DNA of 64,000 nucleotides, taken from NCBI GenBank assembly GCA_963783095.1, contig CAWAMR010000001.1:372001-436000 (forward strand), written 5' to 3'. Numbering within the stretch: position 1 is the stretch's first letter; every line of letters begins with the position of its first letter. The DNA is from CAWAMR01 sp963783095 (GTDB lineage: Bacteria; Planctomycetota; Planctomycetia; Gemmatales; Gemmataceae). Below, in pieces: positions 24,058 to 33,195 of the stretch. The position numbers and the translations under genes were made by a program. The notes below the pieces were generated by a model, which saw nothing but the letters and a program-made list of their open reading frames with translations, did not search any database and was not told the origin of the DNA.

Positions 24058-26091
24058 ATGACTCGACAATCAATGTTTTCCACACTCGTTCTTCTGGGCT
24101 TGGCCACGTCGGTCTCGGCCCAACCCCGTAAACCTTGGATCACCGGGTTGAAGAATCCCGAATCGGTTGCGATCGGCACCGATGGCAGAACCTATGTGAC
24201 CGTCATCGGTGAATTCGATAAAGACGGCGATGGATCGGTGCAAGTGATCCAGGATGGTAAGGCCGTTCCCTTTGCGACCGGGTTGGATGATCCCAAAGGC
24301 ATGGTTTCCTATCTTCAATGGTTATTCGTGGCGGACAAGAAACGCATCTGGCGGATCGATGCCAAGGGAAAAGCAGAAGTGTTCGTCGCCGCGGATGCTT
24401 TTCCCAGGCCGCCCTTATTCCTCAACGACCTCGCCGTCGATGTCGAGAGCGGAACGCTCTTTGCGAGCGATTCCGGCGATCTCAAGGGGAAAGGTGGAGC
24501 TGTCTACCGAATCGATCCCAAGGGAAAGGTGAGCCTGGTTCTCGATCCGAAGGGTTTGCCGGCGATGAATATTCCCAACGGCTTGCTGATGGACGGGGCT
24601 TCTCATCTGCTGTTGGTCGATTTTGGTTCCGGCGAACTCTACCGAATCAAATTGGCGGACAGCTCTACCGTTAAACTCGCCGATGGTTTTGGCGGCGGCG
24701 ATGGCTTGATCTGGGATCATTTCGGCCGATTATTCATCAGCGATTACAAGAACGGCAAGGTGTATGTCATTGCCCGGCCAGGCGATAAGCCGATTCTCAT
24801 GGCGGAGGGATTCAAAGCCGCTGCGGATATTTGTCTGGATGCTTCGGGGAAGAATATTTTGGTTCCCGACATGACGGCCGGCACCATCACGGTCGTCCCG
24901 ATCAAAGTTCCCGGTGTCGAAGTAAACACAACGCCGATGAACGTGAAAGCAGAACTTGCGTTTCCCAATCTCAAATGGAACGGCTGGCAGGGCGAAACGG
25001 ACGACGGCAAGATAAGCCAATTTCGTCCGTTGATTCTGACCCATGCCGGCGATGGCAGCAACCGCGTTTTTGTGGGCGAGCAACATGGTGTGGTTCATGT
25101 TTTCGCGAACGATCAAAAAGCCGCCAAGACCGAGATTTTTCTCGATATTCAAGATCGCGTTGCTTACGACGATAAGACCAACGAAGAAGGTTTCCTGGGT
25201 CTGACTTTCCATCCCAAGTACAAGGAAAACGGCGAATTTTTCGTCTTTTACACTCCGAAGAATACCAAATTGACCAATGTTCTGTCGCGCTTCAAGGTGA
25301 GCAAAGATAATCCCAACCGAGCCGAGCCGGGTTCCGAGGAAGAGTTGATGCGGTTCACGAAAATCTTCTGGAATCACGATGGCGGCACGATTTGCTTTGG
25401 TCCCGATGGCTATTTGTATGTAACCCACGGCGATGGCGGTCTCAAAGATGATCCCCAAGATCAGGGCCAGAACCTCAAGAGTCTGCTCGGCAAAATTCAT
25501 CGCATCGACGTGGACCGCAAGGACACCGGGAAAAAATACGCGATACCCAAAGACAACCCGTTCGTCGGTAAGCCGGATGTTCTCCCGGAAATCTGGGCTT
25601 ATGGTCTGCGAAATGTATGGCGCATGTCCTTCGATCGAAAAACGGGCCAACTCTGGGCGGCAGATGTGGGGCAGAATCTTTACGAGGAGATCAATCTCGT
25701 CCGGCCCGGCGGCAACTTTGGTTGGAATCGTCGCGAGGCACTTCATCCCTTTGGTCCGAAAGGTGTGGGCGTTAATAAGGAAATGATCGACCCGATCTGG
25801 GAATATCACCACGATATCGGCAAGTCGATTACGGGCGGAACGGTCTATCGCGGGGCTCGGCTACCGGAATTGGATGGTAGCTATCTTTATGGCGACTATG
25901 TGAGCAATCGGATTTGGGCATTGCGATATGATGAGAAGAAGGGCCGAGTCGTTGCCAACCGTCCCATCAAGGATTTTGGATTGCCCGTCTATTCGTTCGG
26001 CGAGGATGAAAAAGGCGAAGTCTATGCGTTGACAGCGTCGCAGTACGGAAAGGGCATCTATTGGTTCGCCAAGAATTCGGAACAAAAGTAG
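24058..26091 (+). CDS. Exported sugar-dehydrogenase-like double beta-propeller protein
   Basis: 677 residues from ATG 24058 (SD GGAAGGAG); signal peptide MTRQSMFSTLVLLGLATSVS. The N-terminal half (about 30-290) is an SMP-30/NHL-like propeller with repeated DG, D(P/A)KGK blades. The C-terminal half (about 320-670) is a glucose/sorbosone dehydrogenase-type PQQ propeller: NEEGFLGLTFHPKY, HDGGTICFGPDGYLYVTHGD, EIWAYGLRNVWRMSFD, DVGQNLYEEINLV, GWNRREALHPFG, LPELDGSYLYGDY. Predicted periplasmic, oxidising aldose sugars or only binding them. Common exported fusion in planctomycetes. Confidence 0.87.
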   Translation: MTRQSMFSTLVLLGLATSVSAQPRKPWITGLKNPESVAIGTDGRTYVTVIGEFDKDGDGSVQVIQDGKAVPFATGLDDPKGMVSYLQWLFVADKKRIWRIDAKGKAEVFVAADAFPRPPLFLNDLAVDVESGTLFASDSGDLKGKGGAVYRIDPKGKVSLVLDPKGLPAMNIPNGLLMDGASHLLLVDFGSGELYRIKLADSSTVKLADGFGGGDGLIWDHFGRLFISDYKNGKVYVIARPGDKPILMAEGFKAAADICLDASGKNILVPDMTAGTITVVPIKVPGVEVNTTPMNVKAELAFPNLKWNGWQGETDDGKISQFRPLILTHAGDGSNRVFVGEQHGVVHVFANDQKAAKTEIFLDIQDRVAYDDKTNEEGFLGLTFHPKYKENGEFFVFYTPKNTKLTNVLSRFKVSKDNPNRAEPGSEEELMRFTKIFWNHDGGTICFGPDGYLYVTHGDGGLKDDPQDQGQNLKSLLGKIHRIDVDRKDTGKKYAIPKDNPFVGKPDVLPEIWAYGLRNVWRMSFDRKTGQLWAADVGQNLYEEINLVRPGGNFGWNRREALHPFGPKGVGVNKEMIDPIWEYHHDIGKSITGGTVYRGARLPELDGSYLYGDYVSNRIWALRYDEKKGRVVANRPIKDFGLPVYSFGEDEKGEVYALTASQYGKGIYWFAKNSEQK

Positions 26092-26116
26092 ATCAAGACC
26101 TACATGCAATTCGGAC

Positions 26117-26314
26117 TAACCACGGAGTCGCAGAGGACACAGCGCGGCGTAGCCGCAACCAAAAGAGAGGCAAAGGCTCGCCGAAGGCGAGCGTCGGGGC
26201 GTTAGCCCGACGTGGACTGCATCTGCCGAACCGCTCCTCTTTCCTCCGGACATTCGCCGCTTGAAGCGAGATGTTGCTTCATGGCGGGCCTCGCAAAGCC
26301 TCGACCCGCCCTAC
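26117..26314. repeat. Cluster of short intergenic palindromes
   Basis: Holds a half copy of the CACAGAG repeat (TAACCACGGAGTCGCAGAGG), hairpins GCTCGCCGAAGGCGAGC (26175-26191) and GTCGGGGCGTTAGCCCGAC (26193-26211), and one copy of the GGCGGGCCTCGCAAAGCCTC family (26284-26314) that recurs at 32591-32724. No gene lies in 26092-26358. Confidence 0.7.
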
Positions 26315-26358
26315 ACTGCCGGCTAGTTTGTTGGATGCGACTTTACTGGAAATATCCC

Positions 26359-26820
26359 ATGACTCATCGATCTGCCACCGGATACGATCTGACTCCGCCT
26401 TCAGCAGATCAATTGGAATTGTTGACAGCCGATTTGAGTCCTGAAGAACGTCGAGTAATCCTGCACCACGGAACCGAACCAGCGTTCTGTGGCGGCCTGC
26501 CTGCGCAGAAACAAAACGGAGTCTACGTTTGCCGATTATGTAAACTCCCTCTGTTTCGATCTTCGGCGAAATTTGAATCCGGAACGGGATGGCCGAGTTT
26601 TTACGAAGCCTTTGATCCGGAGCATATCGCCCGGATCCGCGATACGAGTTATGGAATGCTCCGCATCGAGATTCGCTGCAAGCGATGCGACGGTCATTTG
26701 GGTCATGTTTTCGACGATGGGCCGGCACCGACGGGTCAGAGGTATTGCCTGAACTCGGTCTCTCTGCAATTCGTCCCGGAGGAAGGAGCTACGAAATCCG
26801 ACGACCTCCCAAAACAATGA
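26359..26820 (+). CDS. msrB: Peptide methionine-(R)-S-oxide reductase
   Basis: 153 residues from ATG 26359; the longer open frame upstream only reads intergenic repeats. MsrB hallmarks: two zinc CxxC pairs (VCRLCKLPLF and RCKRCDGHLG), ESGTGWPSFYEAF, HVFDDGPAPTGQRYCLNSVS with the catalytic Cys. Reduces methionine-R-sulfoxide in proteins, using thioredoxin. msrA lies two genes on (28246), so both stereoisomers are covered here. Confidence 0.93.
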   Translation: MTHRSATGYDLTPPSADQLELLTADLSPEERRVILHHGTEPAFCGGLPAQKQNGVYVCRLCKLPLFRSSAKFESGTGWPSFYEAFDPEHIARIRDTSYGMLRIEIRCKRCDGHLGHVFDDGPAPTGQRYCLNSVSLQFVPEEGATKSDDLPKQ

Positions 26821-26947
26821 AATCCACCTTTTTCACCAAGATTTCATTTGCTGACTTGCAACTCTTGACTGATAATAAGAATTGTAAAGCAATATTGCAT
26901 CCTGCCTTTGCTCCTGCCTCCCACCATTTTTCTCGGGATCCGCTGCC

Positions 26948-28219
26948 ATGCTTTCCCCTTCTCGAAGGACGTTCCTTGGAGCGTCATTCGCCGGCCTTGC
27001 GTCCACCCAGTTCATTGGACACGACAACCTCAATGCCGAGATAGCAACTCAACGTAAACCCGATGGTCCATCGCCGTGGAGTACGCTTTTTCTGACCTGG
27101 CAACGCGACCCGACCACAACGATGACGGTTCAGTGGATCGGCATTCCCGGACTTTATCCGGAGACAACGATCTATTACTGGCCCGCGAAAATGGACCGAT
27201 TTCGGCGATCGCAATTGACCACTTCCCGACAATACCCCAAGAGCAACTACGGGATTTTCCGAGCGGAATTATCCGGATTGGCTCCCGGCACCGATTACTG
27301 CTTTACCGTCGGGCGACAATCGCCCGTGTTCCGTTTCCAGACCATGCCGGCCAAAGCCACGGATGCGATTTCCTTCATTTCCGGCGGCGACTGCGGAGTG
27401 AATTCCCACACGGTTTCCAATAATATCCAGGCCGCCCGTCAGGATCCAATGTTCGCCGTCATCGGCGGCGATCTCGCTTACGACAACGGCTCCTCGATGG
27501 AAACATCGCTGGCATTCATTCGCAATTACAGCAAGCATATGATCGGTCGGAACGGCCGACTCATCCCGATGCTCGCATGCCTTGGCAATCACGAAGTCCA
27601 GGGCGGTTACGGCAACAAACGAGAGAAGGCTCCTTTCTTTTACGCCATGTTCGATGGCCTCTATCCGGAAAGAGGATTTGCAACGCTCGACTTTGGCGAT
27701 TATCTAAGCCTGGTAATGTTGGACACCGGCCATACAACACCAATCGAAGGTGAGCAAACTGCCTGGTTGGATGAAGTTCTTCAGGAACGCTCAGACCATC
27801 CGAATGTTTTTGTGGTCAATCATGTTCCTGCCTATCCTTCGTTCCGATCGGCGGAAGGCAAAAACGGGACGGGCGCGGCAAACCGCAAGCACTGGGTGCC
27901 GCTCTTCGAGAAGTACCGTGTTCCGGTAGTGCTGGAACACCACGACCATACGTTCAAACGCACCAAGCCGTTGATTGACGGGCTGGGTAACGGCAACGGC
28001 GTACTCTACCTCGGTGATGGTTCCTGGGGTCAGATTCGCACGCCGCAGAAGCCGGAAAAGCTTTCATTCCTGGCCAAGACCAGCGCTGATTACCATCTAT
28101 CGCTGCATCGGATTCAGGGCGAACAACGGTTCCACCTGGCGCTCGACGAGAATGGCCGAGTCATGGATGTGTGCATGAGCGGTCAGCGCAAGGCAGGTCT
28201 GGTTCAGGTGCCGGGTTAA
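26948..28219 (+). CDS. Tat-exported purple-acid-phosphatase-like metallophosphoesterase
   Basis: 423 residues. Tat-type leader MLSPSRRTFLGASFAGLAST. Fibronectin-like N-terminal domain (residues about 45-135, PTTTMTVQWIG, SGLAPGTDYCFTVG) followed by a metallophosphatase core: FISGGDCG, VIGGDLAYDNG, LACLGNHEVQGG, VFVVNHVPAYPS and VLEHHDHTFKRTKP. The order matches purple acid phosphatases. Likely a periplasmic phosphate-scavenging phosphomonoesterase; first-block Asp is present in GGDCG. It lies between msrB and msrA. Confidence 0.86.
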   Translation: MLSPSRRTFLGASFAGLASTQFIGHDNLNAEIATQRKPDGPSPWSTLFLTWQRDPTTTMTVQWIGIPGLYPETTIYYWPAKMDRFRRSQLTTSRQYPKSNYGIFRAELSGLAPGTDYCFTVGRQSPVFRFQTMPAKATDAISFISGGDCGVNSHTVSNNIQAARQDPMFAVIGGDLAYDNGSSMETSLAFIRNYSKHMIGRNGRLIPMLACLGNHEVQGGYGNKREKAPFFYAMFDGLYPERGFATLDFGDYLSLVMLDTGHTTPIEGEQTAWLDEVLQERSDHPNVFVVNHVPAYPSFRSAEGKNGTGAANRKHWVPLFEKYRVPVVLEHHDHTFKRTKPLIDGLGNGNGVLYLGDGSWGQIRTPQKPEKLSFLAKTSADYHLSLHRIQGEQRFHLALDENGRVMDVCMSGQRKAGLVQVPG

Positions 28220-28245
28220 CCCGGCGAACGCCTGGAGTAACCAAG

Positions 28246-28824
28246 ATGGTTTCACATTCCGAAACGCCCGTTCCGAATACCGATATCGCCACTCTCGGCG
28301 GCGGGTGTTTCTGGTGCGTCGAGGCTGTGTTTGAGCCGTTACGAGGTGTTCAGAAAGTCGAATCGGGCTACGCGAACGGCAGCGTCGTCAATCCATCCTA
28401 CGAGCACGTTTGCACCGGAACCACCGGACACGCGGAAGTCGTCCAGGTCACGTTTGATCCAGCGGTCATTTCCTTCCGAGACATTCTGCTCATCTTTTTG
28501 AGCACTCACGACCCGACAACTCTGAATCGCCAGGGAGCTGATATGGGTACGCAATATCGCTCCGCAATCTTTTTTCACTCCGAAGAACAACGACGGATCG
28601 CGGAGAACCTGATCCAGGAATTGCAGGAGCAATCCAAGGGAACCCTTCGGATTGTCACCGAAGTAAGTCCATTGAAGTGCTACTATCGCGCTGAAGAATA
28701 TCACCAGAGCTATTTCCGGAATCACCCCTATCAGGGGTATTGTCAGGCTGTAATTCCACCGAAACTTGCCAAGTTACGAAAGCATTTCTCGGAGTTCCTT
28801 TCGGAATCAAAACCAACAGGTTGA
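28246..28824 (+). CDS. msrA: Peptide methionine-(S)-S-oxide reductase
   Basis: 192 residues from ATG 28246 (SD GGAG 28232). GGGCFWC (residues 18-24) carries the catalytic Cys21; SGYANGSVVNPSYEHVCTGT, DMGTQYRSAIFF and FYRAEEYHQSYF-like text (CYYRAEEYHQSYFRNHPYQG) complete the family pattern. Reduces methionine-S-sulfoxide. Resolving cysteines near the C-terminus are represented by Cys in GYCQAV. The next gene starts within 12 bp of its stop. Confidence 0.94.
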   Translation: MVSHSETPVPNTDIATLGGGCFWCVEAVFEPLRGVQKVESGYANGSVVNPSYEHVCTGTTGHAEVVQVTFDPAVISFRDILLIFLSTHDPTTLNRQGADMGTQYRSAIFFHSEEQRRIAENLIQELQEQSKGTLRIVTEVSPLKCYYRAEEYHQSYFRNHPYQGYCQAVIPPKLAKLRKHFSEFLSESKPTG

Positions 28825-28835
28825 GGTACGCCGAA

Positions 28836-30452
28836 GTGTCCTTCGACCTTACGTTCCCGTTTGTCAGCCGTCATCGGCTTCTGATCTTGCTTGGTACGGC
28901 CTGCATCTTCGCCGTGGCCCATACCCAAGCGCCGCTCTATTTTTCCAATCAAAACCAGTACTTTCTTCATGGGGCCGCTGCCGCCGGCGAAGGGTCACTC
29001 AGTGTTGACTGGCTCGCACAAACCCTCGACCCAACTCCCGTGTTTAGCCGCATGGTGGAATGGATCTACCGACATCTCGACGAATTCATCTTTTACGTGA
29101 TATTCTTCGTTCTTTGCTGCATCTACTTCATCAGTCTGCTGGCAATCGCTGCCCGGCTCATTCCCGACGGGCAGGACCGTTATTATTACCTCCTGATTGT
29201 CGGCACCATGCTCATTGCGATTCACGCCGGGATCGCCAGGCTCCTTTCGGTGCGACTTACAGGAGTCGATTATCCCTGGTACGCGCAGTCGGGTGTCGCG
29301 GGTCAATATGTGCTCGGCCCAGGGTTGCAGCCTTCGGCGTTCGGCGTCTTCCTGGTGTCGTCAGTTGCAGCGTTTTCTTACAATCGACTCGTCGTTGCGA
29401 TCATCTGCTCGTCGCTGGCATGCATCGTTCATGCGACCTATCTTTTCCCAGCGGCATTCTTGACTCTGGCGTATATCGTTGCGTTGCTGCGGGAGAGACG
29501 TAGACGAGAAGCAATACTTCTGGGACTGGTTTCGATGATCGCGGTCCTGCCGGTGGTGATCTATTCCATGTTGAAATTCGCTCCTACATCACCAGAACTT
29601 TTCCGGGAGTCGCAGCACATTCTTGCACAGATTCGCATCCCTCATCACACCACGATCCAGCGCTGGTTCGACATCCTCGCAGCAATTCAAGTTGGCACCC
29701 TCTTTCTGGCAATTCTTTGGGTCAGGAAAACTCAATTCTTCCTTCTTCTCGGTATTCCAGCGCCGTTAGGGCTTGCCTTGACGATTATCCAACTTCTCGT
29801 TGAAAGCGATAGTCTGTCGCTGTTGTTTCCCTGGCGAATCTCCGTGGTGTTAGTGCCGATTGCCACCACCATCCTCCTCACCCGACTCGCACAGTTGTTG
29901 CCGATTCGGCGCTCGATCGCATGCGGATGTCTTCTTTTGCTGTTGGGTTCTTTGATCGGCGGCATTGTGGTGCAGAGCGGGGGCCTTGCCTATCTGCCGA
30001 ATGAACAAGAAACACAGGCTCTGGAATACATTCGCGATCACCGCGAGCCGGGCGATGTCTATTTGCTTCCGGTCCATATCCCAAAACCCACCCCTGGAAA
30101 GCGCGGTGTGACTTCCACCAGTTTCACTCCGCCCCCAACCGGCAAACAGAAACATCTTATCGCGGTTGATCTCCAGCGGTTTCGGCTTTTTACAGGCGTC
30201 CCCATCTACGTCGATTTTAAGTCGATTCCCTACAAGGATACCGAGGTACTGGAGTGGTTTCGCCGGCTAAAGCAATGCAGTGAATGGTACACCCGGCGGG
30301 AGTGGGACAAGGCAAGTGTTCGTGCAGAATTGCGACGAGAAGGGATTACCCATATTCTGTTGCCGGCCGAACAAAGCATCAACGCCAGCGGGTACATTCT
30401 TGTCCATTCCGACCATTTCTATCGGATCTATGCCGTCAATGATTCGGATTGA
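28836..30452 (+). CDS. Multi-pass membrane protein, possibly GT-C-like
   Basis: About 538 residues from GTG 28836 (a TTG at 28821 or an overlapping ATG inside msrA are alternatives). About ten hydrophobic helices (for example LLILLGTACIFAVAH, FYVIFFVLCCIYFISLLAIA, LACIVHATYLFPAAFLTLAY) and a soluble C-terminal domain of about 130 residues (ALEYIRDHREPGDVYLLPVH, ITHILLPAEQ). This layout is typical of membrane glycosyltransferases of the GT-C type, but no DxD signature in the first loop was found, so the assignment is tentative. It stands at the left edge of the polysaccharide cluster. Confidence 0.65.
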   Translation: MSFDLTFPFVSRHRLLILLGTACIFAVAHTQAPLYFSNQNQYFLHGAAAAGEGSLSVDWLAQTLDPTPVFSRMVEWIYRHLDEFIFYVIFFVLCCIYFISLLAIAARLIPDGQDRYYYLLIVGTMLIAIHAGIARLLSVRLTGVDYPWYAQSGVAGQYVLGPGLQPSAFGVFLVSSVAAFSYNRLVVAIICSSLACIVHATYLFPAAFLTLAYIVALLRERRRREAILLGLVSMIAVLPVVIYSMLKFAPTSPELFRESQHILAQIRIPHHTTIQRWFDILAAIQVGTLFLAILWVRKTQFFLLLGIPAPLGLALTIIQLLVESDSLSLLFPWRISVVLVPIATTILLTRLAQLLPIRRSIACGCLLLLLGSLIGGIVVQSGGLAYLPNEQETQALEYIRDHREPGDVYLLPVHIPKPTPGKRGVTSTSFTPPPTGKQKHLIAVDLQRFRLFTGVPIYVDFKSIPYKDTEVLEWFRRLKQCSEWYTRREWDKASVRAELRREGITHILLPAEQSINASGYILVHSDHFYRIYAVNDSD

Positions 30453-30486
30453 GATTCGCGCTAAGGTGAGCGGCAGAAAAAGGCTT

Positions 30487-30547
30487 CCGCTTACTTCGCT
30501 GCGCGGCTCTCACCAATTCCCTGGAGAGCCGCGCACGAAGTAAGCGG
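30487..30547. terminator. Long hairpin between convergent genes
   Basis: Left arm 30487-30511 (begins CCGCTTACTTCGCTGCGCGG) pairs with right arm 30524-30547 with a single-base bulge; 12-nt loop. Placed between the stop at 30452 and the stop of the minus-strand permease at 30581. Either a bidirectional terminator or another dispersed palindrome. Confidence 0.6.
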
Positions 30548-30580
30548 TTGTGGGTAGATTTGTTTTTGCCACTTGCCTTT

Positions 30581-31378
30581 TCAAAGACGAAAGATCAGCT
30601 TTTTCTCGAACCGGGCAATCACGGCCATCGCCATACTCGCCGAGCAAGCGGTGATGATGCTCGCTTTCACGAACGCCCAGGCGATAGGAACTTGACCGGT
30701 CACCAGCGGAGTACGGATGATTTCGAGATAGGCCACGATCGGGTTGACACTCAATAGCGGCGTAAGACCTTTGCTGACGATCATCGAAGGGTCGTAAACG
30801 ATCGGCGTGAGAAAGAACAGAATTTGAAAAGTCACTTCGGTCATCTGGGATACGTCGTGAAAGTAGACCGAAACAAAACTTGCCAGGACCGAGATCGACC
30901 AACAGAAGATGAGCAGCAGCACCAGCGACGGGACGATCACCCAGATCACTCCCATCAGGGCCACGCTGCATGTCCGGCAGGAGCGCTGCGATGGTAAAGA
31001 ATGAAAGGCCCAGGCCGATGACAAAATGAATTCCCAGACCCAGAACGGTCCTTAAGGTGTAAACAGATAGAGGCAGGCCGCGCACTGTCGGATGAAGTTT
31101 TCGTTCCGGAAGAAAGTGTGACACCCAGCACAGACAGAATCGCGAACGAAGCCGAACACCGTCAATCCCAGGAGGAAATAGGGGCCGTAATGCCGCCAGT
31201 CCTTATTATCGAACCAGGCACCGAAGACGAAACAGAACACGATGGTCATCAAAAGCGGATTCATGAGCGACCAGCCGATGCCCAGAACCGACCTTCGATA
31301 GCGCGTACTCAGGTCCATATAGACCAGCGACAGCCAGAAATTGCGAAATCTCCAGATCATCGTCATTTGATTCAACAT
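30581..31378 (-). CDS. ABC-2 polysaccharide export permease, frameshifted
   Basis: Start taken at ATG 31378 (MLNQMTMIWRFRNFWLSLVY). First piece: MDLSTRYRRSVLGIGWSLMN, PLLMTIVFCFVFGAWF, LLGLTVFGFV. Frame changes near 31088 and again near 30970 lead to LPLSVYTLRTVLGLGIHFVI, then VLLLIFCWSISVLASFVSVY, FHDVSQMTEVTFQILFFLTP and the tail MAVIARFEKKLIFRL. This is the Wzm/KpsM/TagG type of permease that exports O-antigen or teichoic-type glycans with a Wzt ATPase. No ATPase gene is next to it. It flanks the glycosyltransferase cluster, divergent from the next gene. Confidence 0.78.
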
Positions 31379-31646
31379 GATTCGTCCCGCTCCCTTCAAC
31401 TCGGGAAAATGCAGCATTCTCCCGTGGAGGGAGCTTAAACAACTCAAGGCTTTATCGCCAGATGAAGTGGCTCGCACCTCGATGATCGGGAAAGAGGGAA
31501 AAAAGGGCTATTGACTCGATTTAGAGGTCGAGCTTATACTTCCACCCACTTCATTCTCTAACGAGCATGCCCGAAAAGGATTTTTGGGCCATCGACGGTC
31601 AGGTGAGCAAGTGCGCCTCCCCTGAAGATGTCAGGAGGACATCAGC

Positions 31647-32536
31647 ATGATCAGCGTCCTGTTTTGTTCGCGCGTCAAAGACAATCCGGATTCCAATCTT
31701 CCCCGGCTCCTCGATTCCGCTGCGGAACATATCACACCCGATGAATACGACAAGATCGAATTCCTGATCAAATACGACGACGATGATGATTGCCGTCTTC
31801 CAGATGCTTTCTTCGCAAAGTACCCGTTCCGGGTTCGCACGTTTTGCTGGTCTCGTGGGGAAGGCCGGCACTCTTTGCACCATGCCCAGGAATATCTCTT
31901 TACCCAGACGCGATCCGCGCTTGCGCTTTTGCCTGATGACGGCGGACGACTTCTTTTTCATGCGCACCGGCTTCGTCTCGGAAATCCTGGACGTCAAGGA
32001 TGAGTTTTGCATCCTTGGCTACACGCGCCCGCCGATCGAGACTTTCGCGGGGATCTATGAGCAAGAAGAGGCGATTCGACGCTGGGTGGTTTCCTTCGGA
32101 TCCTGGTCGCCAGTAATCAGTTCCAGGCTAATCGAAGTCTGTCAAAACTTTGGTTGGCAAGCGAATGTGGATAGCTGGCTGATGGGGCTATCGGTGGTTC
32201 TCTACGACCTGTACAAGATGGTGATCTGGCGGCAGCACCACCCATTTTACGAGCGCGGCGGCTCCGATGTCCGTCCTGCCAGCCTGGGAACTGCACCGAC
32301 TTACAACAACATGGAACTGCACTTGCAACGTAGGCCCATGCAATAAGTACTGGTTCGAACTGGTTCGTCGGCAGGCACGCAATTTGTACCTCAACATCGA
32401 ATACGGCACGGACGTACACAAGCTGGCACCGATCCCCAAACGGATGTGGCGCAAGGTAAGGGCGGAGCCGTTGCGGAGATTGCCGGTTCGCGCTTTCCGG
32501 AAACTGTGCAAGACTTTGAGTTCGGTGTTCGCCTGA
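31647..32536 (+). CDS. Glycosyltransferase-like protein, frameshifted
   Basis: ATG 31647 after AGGAGG (31633-31638). N-terminal strand and loop MISVLFCSRVKDNPDSNLPR, then EFLIKYDDDDDCRLPDAFF resemble GT-A-fold transferases. Frame changes at about 31905 (QEYLFTQ to DPRLRFCLMTADDFFFMRTG) and about 32315 lead to the C-terminus NKYWFELVRRQARNLYLNIE … KLCKTLSSVFA, stop 32534-32536. About 296 residues when repaired. The acidic TADDFFF fits a metal/nucleotide-binding DxD. Donor and acceptor unknown. First gene of the rightward polysaccharide run. Confidence 0.6.
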
Positions 32537-32590
32537 ACGATCTCAGCTACGTAAAACGACTTAGAGCCAGTTGCAAAACAAGCCGCCAAG

Positions 32591-32724
32591 TAGGGCGGGT
32601 CGAGGCTTTGCGAGGCCCGCCGCTAAAGTCTGGCAGCTAACCGTCAATGTAGGGCGGGTCGAGGCTTTGCCAGGCCCGCCAGACTTTAGCGGCGGGCCTC
32701 TGCAAAGCCTCGACCCGCCCTACA
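32591..32724. repeat. GGCGGGTCGAGGC repeat array, direct and inverted
   Basis: Direct copies TAGGGCGGGTCGAGGCTTTG… at 32591-32621 and 32650-32680, then an inverted copy (CAAAGCCTCGACCCGCCCTA, within 32691-32724). The bits between (GCTAAAGTCTGGC, GCCAGACTTTAGC) also pair. A fourth copy is at 26284-26314. Intergenic, no ORF of its own. Confidence 0.8.
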
Positions 32725-32761
32725 TGAGTGTCCGGGTCGCTTTAGCAAATGGAGTTGCATC

Positions 32762-33195
32762 ATGAATATGGGCCGACGAGACAGGGTTCCCTTCCCAGCC
32801 AGCTACAAAGACTTCCACCTAATTCGAACCCATGGCCGGGTATTTGGTATACCGCCATCTCTGAGTCATGAGGGGCTTCTCGAGTCCGGGATGCTGTTCA
32901 AGCACCCTGCGATTCTGTCGGCACCTACTTTGGATGCGATGCGGGAACGCGCATTGACGAATTAGACTTCAATGATCTCAAGACGAGGTTTGTGGGACGG
33001 TGCGAAGAGTACGACCTGATTCGGCATCGGGATTCACTCTATGCCATACCGCACCATGTTAGCAGCATCGATTTCGATTTACCTGAAGAACGCCAGCGCG
33101 CAGGCGTGATTTCCGCTCCGACCCAGGCCGAACTGGAAGCAAAAATCCGGCAAGCATCCAGGTCGATCCCGGTAGAATTTACCGGCTGGTTGCCG
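32762..33195 (+). CDS. Two accessory modules, N-terminal part of a glycosyltransferase gene
   Basis: ATG 32762. Two copies of a short module can be read: KDFHLIRTHGRVFGIPPSL … ILSAPTLDAMRER (32806-32950) and, after a frame change near 32945, EEYDLIRHRDSLYAIPHHV … VISAPTQAELEAKI (33007-33150). The pattern is aromatic-x-(L/V)-(I/V)-R-x-x-x-x-(V/L)-(F/Y)-(A/G)-(I/L)-P, then SAPT-x-x-(D/E)-hydrophobic. The same module occurs in the sulfotransferase at 35640. Reading continues into the GT4 piece after another shift near 33195 (DFRGFGQLWQAPSIHSYVRA), so this is one gene. Confidence 0.6.
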
